DNA of 64,000 nt from Apricaphanius iberus (GCA_028564705.1 JAPXFQ010001299.1:207501-271500); one strand, 5' to 3'. Counted from the stretch's first letter, positions 24,030 to 37,728 are shown. Notes: generated by a model from the letters alone, not told the origin. Numbers and translations: made by a program.

Positions 24030-24361
24030 TAGGGATACTGAGATAATGGTATCTGGTATCCAAGCGACTGTTCTAATGTCCCCATGTCGGTATCGGTTAG
24101 TTAACCAATACCATGAACCGATACTTGAAATGTGTATTCTTCACTTGAAATTTTATTTTTTTGGTAATTTTTATTAATATATATATTTTGATCTAATTCA
24201 CAATCATTTGTTGAAACAAGCAGAGAAGAAAATAAAACCTATTTTCCAATTCATTGCATTTTTTTTATGTGGTAGAAGTATCAGTTTTGGTATTTGGTAT
24301 CGGTAAGTACTCGTGTGTTTGTATCGTATCGGTTTGAAAAAGGTGGTGTGTTGCATCCCTA
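24030..24361. mobile_element. hAT MITE with 7/8 target duplication
   Basis: Starts TAGGGATACTGAGA and ends TGTTGCATCCCTA. Flanks are ATATTAAC (24022-24029) and ATATTAAG (24362-24369), seven of eight bases alike. Subterminal words ggtatc/gatacc are repeated at both ends. No ORF. Confidence 0.8.
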
Positions 24362-24548
24362 ATATTAAGTTATATCACCTAATTGCTAAAATTATACAAG
24401 GCCACTATCTTACCTTAGAACAAACGAAGACATCCTTGTTTACAATTGGGACGTTAAGCTGACTGTGCTTTGCCACACAGCTTCATCCAACCAATACATT
24501 TGTCCATGTTTTGTTTTGGGAAATGGGATAAAATAAAGTATTACTTGT

Positions 24549-24931
24549 TAGGGATGTGTATTGGGAAGAATCTGGCGATAGGATATGTATCATGATACAA
24601 AGGTGCAATACAATATCTTGTGATATATCACGATACCATGAGTAAGACTATTTATTTTAATTTTTACAAATGAATTTTCCTGTAGAAAATCTGTCACACC
24701 ATTCTAAAGACCCCAACCTGTTTTTTTTACTAGATCTAGTTGATCCACTGGAACAAAGAAGTTGAAAACAGCCACTAACTATCAGTCATACTTTTAAATT
24801 TTATTACAACAATTACTGTAATTTTTAATGTTTTAATTTAAATTCTTAAAAAATAAAAATCGATTATTTGCTTTTGAATATCAATACAATATGGCATAAA
24901 ATATCGCAATGTATTGGCATACCGATATTTT
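24549..24931. mobile_element. Probable hAT MITE, right end degraded
   Basis: A left terminus TAGGGATGTGTATTG is followed by palindromic words (atcatgat, gatatatc), with related words (aatatcaatac, atatcgcaatg) near 24875-24930. A clean CCCTA end is not visible, so the right coordinate is approximate. Confidence 0.5.
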
Positions 24932-25259
24932 CTTACATATTACTGATTATTCCCTCTGAATACCATGTATTGCTTTTGCATGTGCCCCAAGCACATAACT
25001 TGATCTTTTTTGTGTCTTAAAACAAAAATAAAGTCCAAAAAACCCCACAAACATGTCACAGATCCAAATGCATTTATTTGGAGCTACATAGCTAGGATGC
25101 CCGAGTCTGTTTATTTCTTGAAAACTGGTAGTCAAACGCTCTTCGTTTGTCTGCATTCAGGCGGCGGGACTGAGCTGCCCAAGCCACAAATCGATTAACA
25201 TTCTTCTCATGTTTTGTAGCTGGACTTGGCTCTTGCCCATACTGCAAAAAACTATTAGT

Positions 25260-25990
25260 ACGATGGTGTCACAGTGCTTGACTGGCAAGCAAATCTGCAT
25301 GACTAATACTCTATAGGGAACCTATGAACTATTTTCAAAAGGAAGAGGAAACTTCAAGCCTAACCATGCAGCCGAGCGGTTACAACCCGGCTCAGCTAAG
25401 GAAGGGGCAATTAACATAATATCCTGTAGTCAGGTGGCAAAGGTGGAGGAACAAAAGAGTATAATCAGAATAAAACAACATAATTAAAATCGAGAACAGA
25501 AATGGGTCTCAAGTTAAACTGAAAATACACTGAAGTGTGAAGGGATTCTAAATAAAACAAAATGGTGCCCAGAAAATAGGCTAAAGGAAGCCATAAATAA
25601 AATGGGGAACAAAACAAAGAACTAACTGGCAACCTAAGGCAAAGTGTTAACAAACAAACTCAAAGTTACTCTAAAAGATAACACGAACAAGATTAAATGT
25701 TTGGCACATAAAGTTAGTTTAAAAAAAAAAAAGTTCTAACAAACAAGAGCAAAATAAGAAAAATGGAAGCAGACATAGCAGGCAGTGGGGAAAAACAGCA
25801 CAGTTTGAAGCAGCAACCTCAACTGCAGGTGAGACCGACTTTGTTTTAAAGGCAAGGGAGCCAATCAGCAGCTCCAAACTGATTCATTGCCCACAGCTGG
25901 TCCTGAGGAGGAAGCCACACTTTTGCTGGAGGAGCATGGGTGAGGAAGGGCACAGGATGCAGGTAGAGGATAAGAAACACAAACGTTTTT
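25260..25990. repeat. Possible dispersed repeat, purine-rich
   Basis: A long A/G-rich block (aaacaaaataaaac-type words, then gctggtcctgaggaggaagc) has the texture of a common fish DNA repeat that also seems present at 56461-56930. Ends not found. Confidence 0.25.
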
Positions 25991-28900
25991 TGTTTTTTTT
26001 AAATGCACTACAAAGGCCCTTGTAAAAATGGGTGGCCATAACCCGAGCTGAAAGCAGCAGTTACAGCAAACTCAGATTTCTTAACACCTCATTAGAAGCC
26101 CTTAATGCCATATCATATTGATGCAGTAATTCATATAAAAGTTTACCCAGCCAAGCATTCAGAGGATGTATTCCAGTATCAGTAAATCTCAACCATCAAG
26201 ATTAACAAGGATAATTGGTTGGCATTTAGTAATGTCATAGATCTCTCAAATATAAATTTAGTTTTTTTTATTTGACTAACTGAAATGAATGAGCACAGCT
26301 ATTCTAACTAATGAAGATGCACCTGTATGTTAAAAAAACTTCACAATTAAATTTCAGAAATATTGGCATGTAATATTTAGCCACTTTTTACGACACATAG
26401 ACAGAATGTCAACTCCCTTTAATCTGGTTCATATTCCAGTTACAGTAGACATTCTAGCTGAAAAGAACAATGAAAGAAACATTATACTTCAAGCAGCACG
26501 GAAATGAACACAACACATGGAAAGGCCACTTTAAGATGCATAACGGTTAGCAGCATGAGTCAGCTTTTAAATCTTTGGAGAGGGAGGCTTGCTTTGAATT
26601 AGAAAACATGAAAGAAATTCCAATGCAAGCTGACAAACATATTAAGGTATCATAGCTGCAACAATTAACTCTTTGTTAGCCAAGACAAAAACTGAAGACC
26701 GAGGTTGATGAGTGCCCTATGGGAAAAAAGAAGGTCGTTATAATTAAAAAGGCCCAGATAAACTTTCTCTCCCTACATGAGTTTTATGAAGCAGGTAATT
26801 AAATAGCTTCCAAATGTTCCAGTGAAAAATATCCTATTTTGAATATTTTTTGTGGTTGTATTCCCAGAGCAGGAGATTTTCTGTGCATAATTAGCTCAGT
26901 TTGTGCTCACTTTTTAACCAGCTTAGTAGTGCTATGAGCTCAAGTATAAGCCGGCTTAGTGGGGTAAGTCCTGTACACTTACTACTGACCGCATGTTTTT
27001 CTCAGGCTTACTCATACCACATATTTTGAGAACCTGTTGGTGCTTTGTTGCAGTCTGGTCATCACATCAAGTTTTCTGAAATTAAAGTGAAAAGAAAGGT
27101 ACCAAAATGGTTCTGCATATGAAGGACAGAACACACACACTGCCCTTAAATGTCTGAATTTGATGGTTCTGTTCAGGATTTCCTTAACATGCCATGTGCA
27201 GATTATACTTGAACCATTATTACAGTAAATAAACTCCTTATGATTGTGCTGCCTTTCATGGGAACTGTAAAGTAATGGGAAAATAATACACTTGTGACCC
27301 TCTGTGTCAGTCTTTCTCAGCTGTGATAGTGCTGAGTTTAAAGGCAGGCATGTATAATGGCCATGTAGCCTCCGTTACCTTTTAAAGATTTCCAGATTTT
27401 CCGAGCCATTACCTTTGAGAAATGAGCACCGACCGGCAAAGAGTGAAATATCCTGTTTGAGCAGTGTGTTCCTCGCCAGGGTTGAATCACACAGAAAGGG
27501 GACCTTGTTTTGTCAGTAAATCAACATGGCCTGTGAGTCTTGTGGTTCCACACAAGAGGGAAGGCCCAATTGGGACCATTGGCAGGCCCAATTCTTCAGA
27601 TCTGCCTTCGTCCTCTGCATAGTGCTCTGTTTTCATTGGTTTCTGTCAAACACCTCCAAGTTGCTTCAGAAAAGGTATACTTTTCTACTCTAAACTAGTT
27701 GTGTTATAATTAGGTTTTCTTGTGCAATTGTTTTTCCTAATTTGTCCCCTCCTCCAATTAAACAGAAACCTTTCTATTTCTAAGATATAGAGAATTAAGA
27801 CCTTCCCACCATTAGAGCTAATGGGCCATGACACTTCTGTTTCTGTTATATAGTGCAGCATCTAGTGAAGTAACAATAAAATGTGCCTTTATTAGTAGGG
27901 AAATCGTCTTGCCTTCCAGCATTTCCCCTTAAGGAATTTATTTAGAGCAATAGCACAGTTTGTTTTACTAATCATTTTTATGATTTTAACACATCTTTTC
28001 ACTTTTTTCTGACCGTTATAATTTCTCTGACAATCAAATGAGTCCAAGTAACATGTAATTGTCATGGATGCAATCAGAACAGAGTAAAAAGTGAACAAAA
28101 AACATACTAAATACGTTTAAAACTAGTCGTTTCTTGTTGGGTTTTTGTGTGTGAGAAAATTCCACCACACCATTTGGGAAAAGTTTACCTAAAAGAGGAC
28201 TTCCTATGAACTTACTTTGGTTTTTCTTTTTAATTAATTTATTCATGTATGGACATTTCATGTTTACTTTCCCTATATCTTGCTCTTTTTTACATTATGG
28301 TTCACTTAGGAGCTTGCAATGTTTTTGACCACATTTTAAACGTTCAGCTTTTCATACACTAATTAATTAAAATTTTAAATAGATAAAAAAGACAAAATAA
28401 AAATCTGTTTATTTACATTTACCTCACAGCATGATTGCAAGAGAAAATGTTAACACTGGCTGTGTGTGTACATACATTATTTGTGGTCTGGAAGCTATGG
28501 GGTCCTAATTGCAGCTGCGATGGACTGCTTTGCAAGAACTGTGAGTGGTTTTGTTCGGGGAATGGCCGCACAGCAGCACCCAATGCTTGACTAGCAGAAT
28601 AAGAACAGAATATACTTTCATGTCAGGGTCTCTAATACCCTCCAATGCACCAGAAAAAGTAGCTAGATTTGTTGTGGTTGTTATCTAAAGTTGCCCTAAG
28701 GGAATAAATACCAGCAAAATGTGTTGTAGCAGAAAAGTTGCTAATTTAGCAACCCATCCCATTATTTTGCCTCCCATATCCTCTCTTTCTACAGTCTATG
28801 GTTCAAACTACACAGGTTTCAAGATTGTGAATATAAGCATTAAAAGGTCATGTTATCCCTTACCCGTGTATTAATCTTGTAAATATAAACATGGGTACAT

Positions 28901-30371
28901 GTTGCAACAGTATGTTTATCAGTATCTGGTCCAGACAGTACCAACAGTTCAGGTCAAAGTGTTTTGATCTGAAATAAATACATAAAAGTAAAATCAGATC
29001 ACAGGTTTTTAAATTCAGATATCATGTGCAGAACAGATCTAAATTTGTGTTCAGTTATGGTAGGGGAAATAATTAGGCTATTCAGTTTGTTTCATAATCA
29101 AGCAGCCCGTATTTTATGTAAATAATTTTAACCCCTAATAACAATGATTTAAAGATTGTTTAATTCCGTTTTTATGATCTGATTTGTCAGCATTTGTTAC
29201 AAATAGCTCCAAAGAGGGAAAAAAAAAAGGCAAATGTTATCAAAATAGCCATTATTTTGAGAAATCCCACACTACTGATAATATGCCAACATAACATCTC
29301 TAAAGATTAGGGTTTTATCATTCATTAATGGGAATGTGTTAGACAATGTATCTCATAAATATATTAGTATAAATGAAATGTATTTTTGTTGAAGTCCAAA
29401 TTAGCTGGAACTAGATGATCTATCATTGCAGATTTCCTAGAAACTTTTGGGAGTAACCCACAAGAGAGAGTCAGTTAAATATGGAAAACTCAACTCCATT
29501 ATTTAATCTATAGTCCAAATTAACATAAATCCTTTATATTTCAGATGCAGAAACCAATGAAGGCATATTTTCTAACTCAGTGTTGCAGTTTATCGTTCTC
29601 CAGCCTTGCCCCAGCCATGGGTGTAAAGTCACACTGTATCCATTATTAATCAAATGCCTCTCAAGGATGACATCTGTGCAAATTGGTATTCAGGAACTGG
29701 CAAAGTTACTCACCAGCAGCGACTTTAGAACTCAGCATTAGAACCAGTATTTGTGTTTTCTTATCCATGCCAAGGACATGTATTTTCACTGCACAAAATC
29801 CGTCAGGAATTAAACTGAGAATGTTCATGCGTACAGAAACACTGTAAGTGTATGAAAGAAAAAAATGCTGCATGATTCATTGTCTTCCTATCTTGTATGA
29901 ATAGGATTAAGCAATGAAAATCAGGTTAAACTCTTAATTTAAAATATGTGAGCATATTGAGTATAATTAATTGTCAATGGAGCTTGAAATTTTCTCTCGA
30001 TGGGAAGCAACTGCTGTATTGTTAGGAGAAAACATCATATACAGTACTGTACATCATACTGAATGCTTTAAAGCGGCAATTTCCTATGTAGTCTACAACC
30101 AGAACCACCAGCTCTTGTGGAGTTTGAGTTCCACAACGTTGAAGATGTCTTGGCTTTGTGGATGTTCAGACTTCATCAGCTCATCTTTCCCTGGGGTTAA
30201 ATGTATTTTAATATAGGTTAAATGTATTCCTGGAGGGAAAACATTCAAATTCCGACGTTGACATCTCTGGAACTCTAAAGGTGAAATGAATAGCCGCTGG
30301 CTTACTGAATAAAAAATACTTAATATTTTGAAACTTCTTATCTCCATCTCCAGGCCTAAATCATACATGAT

Positions 30372-30410
30372 AACCCCCCCCCACCCCCCCCCCCACCCCC
30401 CCCAAAAAAG
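30372..30410 (+). repeat. Poly(C) tract
   Basis: Three long C runs separated by single A residues, then an A run. A simple homopolymer-like tract. Confidence 0.85.
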
Positions 30411-31185
30411 CCTCCCTAATTAGATATGCAAATTAAAAGACTAAATAGGAGCTGAAACTGTTTTAAAAGTTTTGTTATGCAACTTTTGTGAAACAGAAAT
30501 GAAGCACACATGTTTCATCCTCTTATTATCTCAGCACAAGGCTTTCTCAGCATGCCACAACTGCATTAACAAATACAGGCCAGTCTACAAAGGCCTGCAG
30601 AGTGGAAAGGAATTGGGTCTACTTATTTTGCATTGAACTAAATTTCAGAGAAAACAGCAGAACATATAAATTCATACAGTTGCCTGACAGCTGGGCACAC
30701 TCCATCTGCTGGTGATCATTACAAAGTATCCAGTGTTATTAAGTCTAATTTGGCCTAATTGTGATGAAGGGTTAACTAAGTGGAAAGTGAACAGCTTATC
30801 CTTTATTGCTGTGCTGAGACACGGATACATATATGGGAAAGCAGTGTAAAATATATATTTTTTATCTCTTGATCCTCCTATACACACTTGCTATCCTTTC
30901 ATCGGTCAAAAATGCCACTCTACATCAACTAACACAAAACCAATATCAATAACTTATTTGCATAACATCACAGTGAGAAAAATCCTTGCTTAAAAAAAAA
31001 AACTTCGATATTTAGCCTTTTAGAATATTTAGAGCAATTTGTAAATGTGCATACTTTTTTTCAATTTAAGAATCTTTTGAGATTAAAAGTGTACTCAAAC
31101 CATTTTATTATATTAACCCTAAATAATAACTTTGCTTAAGTGTAACTTGTAAAATGGGAGGAGCCTGTCAGCTGATACTCCTTAA

Positions 31186-31732
31186 GCTTGGTTTATGCTT
31201 GCCGCATGAACATTCCGCGCGGAAACGAGACGTGCGGAACCGGCCGGGACGCCTTCTTTCAGCGTTTATACTTTTTGTGGCTTGTCCCTGCTGAGAGCTA
31301 ATATTCTTGACGACTGTAGCTGCCGGTGTAGGGCTCTACGGCATGCATACAACACTACACCATAGTAGAAGTAGTAATCACTGTTGTTTACAAGATGGTG
31401 ATACCCGTGAGCTTAAACAAAGCAGAACTTTTATGCTATTTATTAGGAAAAAAGACAAAAAAAGGAGACCGTCCTCTCTTCCATTAAAACACAGTTGATC
31501 ACAGTGATCACTATCGGCCGAATCATAAAGATGTCTATTTACGAACCTCCGGCAATATGAGCTCTTGCCAGTCCGCCATGTTTTTCCGCGTAGTTACAAA
31601 TTTTCCTAGGTCCGCGGCACGGAAATTTTGGGGCGGGAGGAGGCCGCGCGGAGAGGCGTGGTTGCTAAAATGACGTAATTTGGCCGCGTGGAGCCGTGCG
31701 GACCTCGCGGACGCGGCAAGCATAAACCAAGC
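31186..31732. mobile_element. MITE with TTAA target site and perfect TIRs
   Basis: The ends are perfect inverted repeats: 31182-31205 is the exact reverse complement of 31713-31736, including the flanking TTAA on each side. The element core starts GCTTGGTTTATGCTTGCCGC. The interior is GC- and CpG-rich (gcgcgg, ccgcgcgg) unlike the flanks and has no transposase. TTAA duplication suggests a piggyBac-type enzyme, though other superfamilies cannot be excluded. Confidence 0.85.
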
Positions 31733-31736
31733 TTAA

Positions 31737-33021
31737 ATCTGACTAGAGCGATTTTTTTTTTTGGAGCAGGAGGGGCTCACTCTGATACCACTCATAATTA
31801 GTCAATATTTAGAGATAAAGCCCTTTAGCTTTCTTCTAATGAGGTTGTGCATGACATGTACTGTTGTGTTCTTTGGTTTTTACTATCTTTCTGTTTTGTA
31901 CACAAAATCCTTTTACTGGTAGCAGTCCAGAATAAACTGGCAGCAGTACTTGAGGATCTGTGGAGTCTTAGATGAGCTCATGTGAGAGGAGGGCTTTTTC
32001 TAAACCAGTTTTACTCAAATCAGAAAAAAGAAAAAAAAAGAAACATATTTTGTCACAGTCTTTTTACAGAGGGTAAAGGTTGAGAGGTATAGTTTCAGTG
32101 AATGTCCTTTATCAATACATAGTTATTATGGCAGGTTATTAAATTATTCTTTGAATCACTCAACTAAAACTAAAGGGTCCTCTTCCATGCAACGTATCAG
32201 AGTTGAAAGGCATGTCTGTCTGTGCACACTTACTTGCTGACATTCAGATAATGGATCATCGTGCTATTACATATTCATCATCCCGCTGTTTCTGAGAACA
32301 GGTTGGATTTTGGGTACAAAGGGATTCATCACTGAAGTCAACACACTTGAATGTAGGAGTGGGCACACAAAAATAGGGAAGTGCAAGAGCTGAAAGCTGC
32401 ATTCAGTGAGAGCAGAATGACAGCGTGGTGTCTCTCTCTCTCTCGCTTTCTCTCTCTCTCTCAGGAAAAAGCAAGAAGTCAATTGACCAGCAGGTTCTAA
32501 GAGGGTTAGTGCATTTGAGAAAGTAAAAACAGTCTGCAGTACACTTTGCAGTGAAACTCCACGTTTCTCAAAACCTATATAGTTACACTTAAAGGAACCA
32601 ATTGTCCTTTTAAGGACCCTCACAATAACGTCATTTAATGGTAAAGCATACATCTTTTCGGTCCAAAATTACTCTTTGAAATTGCAGCCGCGGCCTCAGA
32701 GAATGAATTGGGCCTCTGATAGTGCTGTGACCTTTAACCTGTATATGCGGTGGCATACACTCTTTCTACGCTGTGGTTTTACCATACTGTGCTAATGGGG
32801 CTATCATATTTTAACATACTTAAAATTTTAGATGTGAAACGACAGCCAAAAAGTACCTAAATAAACACCTCATCTAAGAGTCTCAGTAAATTAAAATGTC
32901 ACCATAAACTCAACTTATTTCAGCAATTCACTATTAAAAAGTGACACGTGTTACACAGAGTGATATATTTCAAGCGTGGGTTTGTGACTTACAGTTAACC
33001 CAAATTTCAGTTGCCTATAAT
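31737..33021. other. No recognisable feature except a (TC)n tract
   Basis: A TC/TCTC microsatellite lies at 32430-32462. The 128-codon minus-strand frame at 32267-32653 reads through it and has no domain. Confidence 0.5.
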
Positions 33022-33830
33022 AATCAATCAAACTTTATTTAGCGCTTTTCAAACTACATTTCCTTCTCAAAGTGCTTACAGATTAAAATTACCTCCCTCA
33101 CATAGCCCCCCCTTACCAAACCCAAAATAAAAACACCCTCACAACTATACCTCTCCCACCCCAACCCATCTCCCATGCACACACACACTTAAAAGCAACA
33201 GTAAACAAAAGCAAAAACGGGCTTAGTACAGATGAGCCAGGAAACACCATCATGGGAGCAATCTGGATCGGTAGTAGCAGATCAGTAGCTGCAGCCAAGG
33301 CAGTGACCCAGGGCGCCCAACGAAGGGAAGGCTGGGACCCCTACATCCATCCAAGCACTACTTGGAGAGCACCCAGGCCATTAAAGTCGACCACCGCTCC
33401 TGAAGGAGAGGGCTCCCACAGAGGAAACACTGGAAGGATGATTAAAATAAGAAGTTAAAATACTACAATAAATGGTAGATAATGACATTAAGTAGTAAAA
33501 TACTGATAAAAATGTTAAGACTGATAGCATTTTAAATTATCAAGTGTAAAACAGTGATAAGATATAATCAAATAAAAATGCAAAGCAGATAAACAATAAT
33601 TAATAAATAATATTCAGCTAAAAGCTAAAATAAAAATTAAATCAAATAAAACATGCAGAGCAATTAAAGAGACATTAATAAATAATAATCAGTTAAAAGC
33701 TTGGCTAAAAAGGTGAGCCTTGAGCCTGCTCTTAAAAACATAAACATTCTCTGCAGCCCTGATATCATCCGGCAGCCTGTTCCAGAGGTAAGGGTCATGA
33801 TAATGAAAAGACTACTCACCATGAGTATGT
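33022..33830. repeat. Long dispersed repeat common in fish
   Basis: It begins with atcaatcaaactttattt and agcgcttttcaaac and ends with ctgttccagaggtaaggg, words I recognise in the same order from repeats in many teleosts. The middle is A-rich. The family is not resolved, and no TIR or target duplication was found. Confidence 0.5.
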
Positions 33831-35426
33831 GTTCTAGGTTAGGTTAGGATTAAATGTAAAATAACAACACTTAAAATACAAGATATAAACACATACATTA
33901 ACATGTCTACACAATGAATTAAAAAAAAGTGCAATTGCAGAGTTTCATACAGAAATGTTGGCCAACTCAAAATATACTGCACAGCATATGTACTCAATGC
34001 TTGGTCTGGCCTTCTTTTCTACCACTCCTTAGGTTTGAGAATTTTAAGTGCAAGTTTAATTTTGATCGTGGTCTTTAGTAAGTCTGTTGCCGAGTCAAAC
34101 ACATTGACATCATGGTCATTAAACCAGTACTTGGTACTCATGGCAGTTTGAACAGGTGCCAAGCCTTAGTGGAAAATTAAATTACCATCCTGATAAAGCT
34201 TGTGAGTAGAGTAAATTATGAAGTGCACAAAAATATTTTTTAATTACATTAAACATTACGTTAGTATGCTTGGATGCTGCACTGTATAAATAGCCGGGTT
34301 CTTAACAATGTTGGTGTTTTGTAGCTTTTTCTTATAGAGGGTATCAGTAACTGCTGGACCACTGTCAAGTCAGAAGCCTTCCGCATGATTGTGTGGGCCA
34401 TAGAATACCATTTGTGTATTTAAAATACTTTTCTATGCTCCTAAATAAAATTTCAATTTTTCAGAGAACGTTCATTTTAGACTTTCATCAGCTTTCAGCC
34501 AATAATATTATTGTTTAACAGAGAAAAACAGTTAAAAGATATCACTGTGTCAAATTATTTACTATAACATGTGGGCTTAACCTTTTTAGGTTTCTAAACT
34601 CATAAGTGAAAGTGCAACCCTCCGTATCTTAATTAGACTCAGATTCAGCCTCTGACAGGGAATTCTTTAAGGTTTAACTTCCAAAAACATTTTTGTTCTA
34701 ATGGTTTAGGGCTATGACTTACTGCATGAGTTGTGATAATTACATTTCAATGCAACATGAGTGAGACATCACGACAGTTTCCTGTAGTGGTTGTATTGTG
34801 GTCGTGCATTGTGACATTTCTGGCCTATCAAACTTTCTGGTGACATTGGCTCATGTCTCATTGTTTTCTCACATTCAGCCACGTAACCACAAACCGTCAC
34901 CGGATGTGTCATCACCACTAGAGCTGCTACACTGATTTTGGAGTTAACATTATGTGCTGAACAGGCCATTTGATACCAAGATACAGATAGATTCATGGGG
35001 GCCTTCATGGTACAAGACGCTTAACCTGGGCGGTTAATCACCCGTGCTAATTATATCTGCTGTTAGTCCATATGCTATACATCAGTAGCCAACAACGAAC
35101 AGCTTTCATCTAATCCACAAATTAATGTGTATTGTGTAATCACAGTATGTGTGCTGTCAGATCAGGTATTTCATAGTCAGTTGATAAATTGCACAGGACA
35201 TCTTAAAGACATCTAGAGATAATCTGATTCTCTAATAAAAAGTATGAAAGCAGGAATTGCTAAATTTATTATTTTTTCATCAGCATTCAGTTTTCATTTG
35301 TTCTTCTTTCAAAATGTTCAATGTTTAATTAAATTGGGAGTAACTTAGGAGCATTTTCTGTAATTTTTTGCAGATGGAATCTTTAGAGCATTGATAGTTT
35401 TTTTTTTCTACAATTAATGTTTCACC
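33831..35426. other. No recognisable feature
   Basis: AT-rich non-coding sequence; the 79-codon frame at 34769-35008 (minus) has no motif. Confidence 0.5.
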
Positions 35427-35430
35427 TTAA

Positions 35431-36154
35431 AGTCCCAGTGTCTAACAAATTCGGCTTTTTATTAATAAAAATCAAGTACTGCTTCCATAAATACATATTT
35501 TACCGAGGTCTAATCACAATCGCTTTATCATGAAAGTGTTCTCGTGTCTTAGAATACGTTGTTCATAGATACAGAGGGTGTGCCACCGCCCATCAGAGGC
35601 TGCCATGTTGCATCGCCATCTTTGAATACGTTGGCCGAAAGGGGTTAAACTTGTTTGCTTTACGCGATTTAGCCAGTGACATCGGGGGGACGATGAGAGG
35701 TGAAGAGAAGAAACAAGCATAGTAGACCGTGGATCGTAGTTTTCAATGTCTAAGGAGGACCATCCATACTCTTTGCCCCGTGAGAGGGAGGAAACCATAC
35801 CACAGAAAAGAAAAATAAATAACTGGGAGAAAACATGAATTTACATCGGTGGAGCGTTTACCAGATGGAGACTATTCATGAGGGGCACGAACTTGAAGAC
35901 GGACGCGGAAGTTGCAGGCTTTCTGCTGGACAGGTAAGTGAATTACATGACACAATGCAGTTTATGTTAGCGTTATGTTTGACACAGGACAGGTTAGTCC
36001 AGCAAGTATCTTCCGTTTAACTCTGACAATTTACCCCGTGGCTTCCGTAGTAGTAATGACTTGTTATAACGGCTAGAAGCCAGAAAAAACTCCTCAGTTG
36101 CTTGCATTCACTGAGCACACCACTAGTTAGAGGTAATTCTTACACACGGGGGCT
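35431..36154. mobile_element. TTAA-flanked MITE, imperfect TIRs
   Basis: TTAA at 35427-35430 is followed by AGTCCCAGTGTCTAACA, and the inverted right end TTCTTACACACGGGGGCT is followed by TTAA at 36155-36158. The ends agree at most positions. About 0.72 kb with CpG-rich interior and short frames on both strands (94 and 61 codons) that show no transposase motif. The family looks like one widely spread in teleosts. Confidence 0.65.
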
Positions 36155-36732
36155 TTAAGTAAGACTTAAAAAATAATTTATAAAACAACTTAAATGATTT
36201 AAATTGCTTGTATCTTGTCAGCAGGATTTCAGAAATTCAGTGAAGTTTTATCATCAGATGCAGGAGATCAAAATGTGCTTTACCTAATGACCAGTCAGAA
36301 GGCCGAGAAATATGACTCTTTAACAGTGCTGTGCAGAGACCTTTAGAGTGGCAGGTCTCAGAGTTAAAAAGGGGCACATAGAGCAAGATTTTAAAACGAT
36401 TTAACACAATATAACTTAAAGTGTACCTTCCTAAATAAAAACAACTGATATTCATCAAGAATCTAAAAGGTAATTGCAACATAATATAACGTCATCAGAT
36501 GAGGAGCATGCAAAGCAAAAGTCGCCTATTTTTATCTGGTGGGGTACAATGTTGCTGTTTGACTTTGTTGATTGGGGACTTTAGACAAAGAAAATACCAT
36601 AGGAGTGCTAGTAGCTGATTAAACGAATGTTATAAAGTACAATATGGAATAATTTAACTTGTTGCTGTGTAGAAATAAATCCTAATGTCTGATTGGTTAA
36701 CATCCACAGCAACTCAGCTGCAGAACTCTTTC

Positions 36733-36747
36733 AAGATTAACACAGCT
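36733..36747 (+). repeat. Target site duplication, left copy, of the full-length L1
   Basis: aagattaacacagct, repeated exactly at 44500-44514. It fixes the left end of the L1 at 36748. Confidence 0.92.
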
Positions 36748-36942
36748 GAGAGCTGTGCATAGGTGAACATGGCGGTTATGTGGTAATGTATACACCCAGG
36801 TAAAATAAGACAATCATTTTGAATCAAACGCAGCTTCTAAAATAACCATCAAGTTACTTTTTTTTTTCCTCTAAACAACCTGGACGAGGAAACATTGGAT
36901 TCGCTGGAGTGCTACCTAGACGAGTGCTTTGATAACATCGTT

Positions 36943-37728
36943 ATGGGTAAGTCACGGAAACCTGCTTCGGATACAACAACGAGCACACCGTCGCAGAAGC
37001 GCACTCGTTCCGAGGCTAGCACATCCACCGACTCGCCAGATAGAAGCTACGGCGACATCCTGGACTCAATAGACAAGAAGCTAACCAGCCTGGACGCCCG
37101 TCTCGCGCTGGTTGAGGTTCTTCATAAAGAATTTCAGGCTCTGAGGGAATCGCTGGAGTTCAGCCAACAACAAGTAGCTTCGCTAGTTACAGAAAACCAA
37201 ACACTAAAAGAAGACGTTAAAAAACTCACCGAGGGAATGAAGCAGCTGTCTGGAGAAAACAAAAGCTTCAAGGAGTCTATTCTAGACATCCAGGCCCGAT
37301 CAATGAGGGACAATCTTGTTTTTTCGGGGATACCAGAGCAGGCTGAGGAAGATGCTGAAGTAGCCGTGCGAAAGTTCATTCAACACCAGCTGAAACTGCC
37401 AGACGACACGGTTAAAAGCATAACCTTCCATCGGGTTCACCGACTCGGAGGTAAGAAACACAACAACACCCGCCCGCGACCAATTGTTGCAAAATTTGAA
37501 CATTTTAAACAAAAAGAACAAGTCAAAGGACGCGGGAGAGAGCTACGGGGGACGAATTACAGCGTTAATGATCAGTTTCCGAAAGAAATCCTGGACAGAA
37601 GACGCGTGTTATTTCCAATTAGAAAAAAACATATTAGTGAGGGCTGTAGGGCTACGGTTAGTGTGGATAAACTGTATGTTAACGGTCAGCTGTTTAGGGA
37701 CCCTCAGGTTACTCCTTGGCTTTATTAG
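36943..37728 (+). CDS. L1 ORF1 protein (transposase_22-like RNA-binding chaperone)
   Basis: A 261-residue protein from the first ATG; the frame is open further upstream (through a TTG at 36895), but no earlier ATG is seen in it. In the L1 family ORF1p trimerises and coats the element RNA as a chaperone in cytoplasmic particles. Here a Ser/Thr/Lys/Arg-rich start (1-35) precedes a predicted coiled coil at about 37-115 with heptad-like leucines (ALVEVLHKEFQAL, ENQTLKEDVKKL). An RRM-like segment at about 119-190 (MRDNLVFSGIPE, TFHRVHRLG) and a basic C-terminal domain at about 200-255 (NYSVNDQFPKEI, RRRVLFPIRKK) follow. This order is the L1 ORF1p order, and the length is near the usual range. No break is present. 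Confidence 0.85.
   Translation: MGKSRKPASDTTTSTPSQKRTRSEASTSTDSPDRSYGDILDSIDKKLTSLDARLALVEVLHKEFQALRESLEFSQQQVASLVTENQTLKEDVKKLTEGMKQLSGENKSFKESILDIQARSMRDNLVFSGIPEQAEEDAEVAVRKFIQHQLKLPDDTVKSITFHRVHRLGGKKHNNTRPRPIVAKFEHFKQKEQVKGRGRELRGTNYSVNDQFPKEILDRRRVLFPIRKKHISEGCRATVSVDKLYVNGQLFRDPQVTPWLY

Larger units (their letters stand above)
24940..31181. other. Long AT-rich stretch without recognisable genes
   Basis: Apart from the entries listed separately at 25260-25990 and 30372-30410, nothing beyond short chance ORFs (up to 91 codons) could be seen. This could be intron or intergenic sequence. Confidence 0.5.

Noticed and set aside
25367..25395. Possible tRNA-like A/B-box segment (agccgagcggttacaaccc)
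   Set aside because: No matching second box or cloverleaf could be found.
32267..32653. 128-codon minus-strand frame
   Set aside because: Runs through a (TC)n microsatellite and shows no motif.
36895..36942. Upstream extension of L1 ORF1 from a TTG
   Set aside because: Not an ATG start; the first in-frame ATG is at 36943 and no family feature requires the extra 16 residues.
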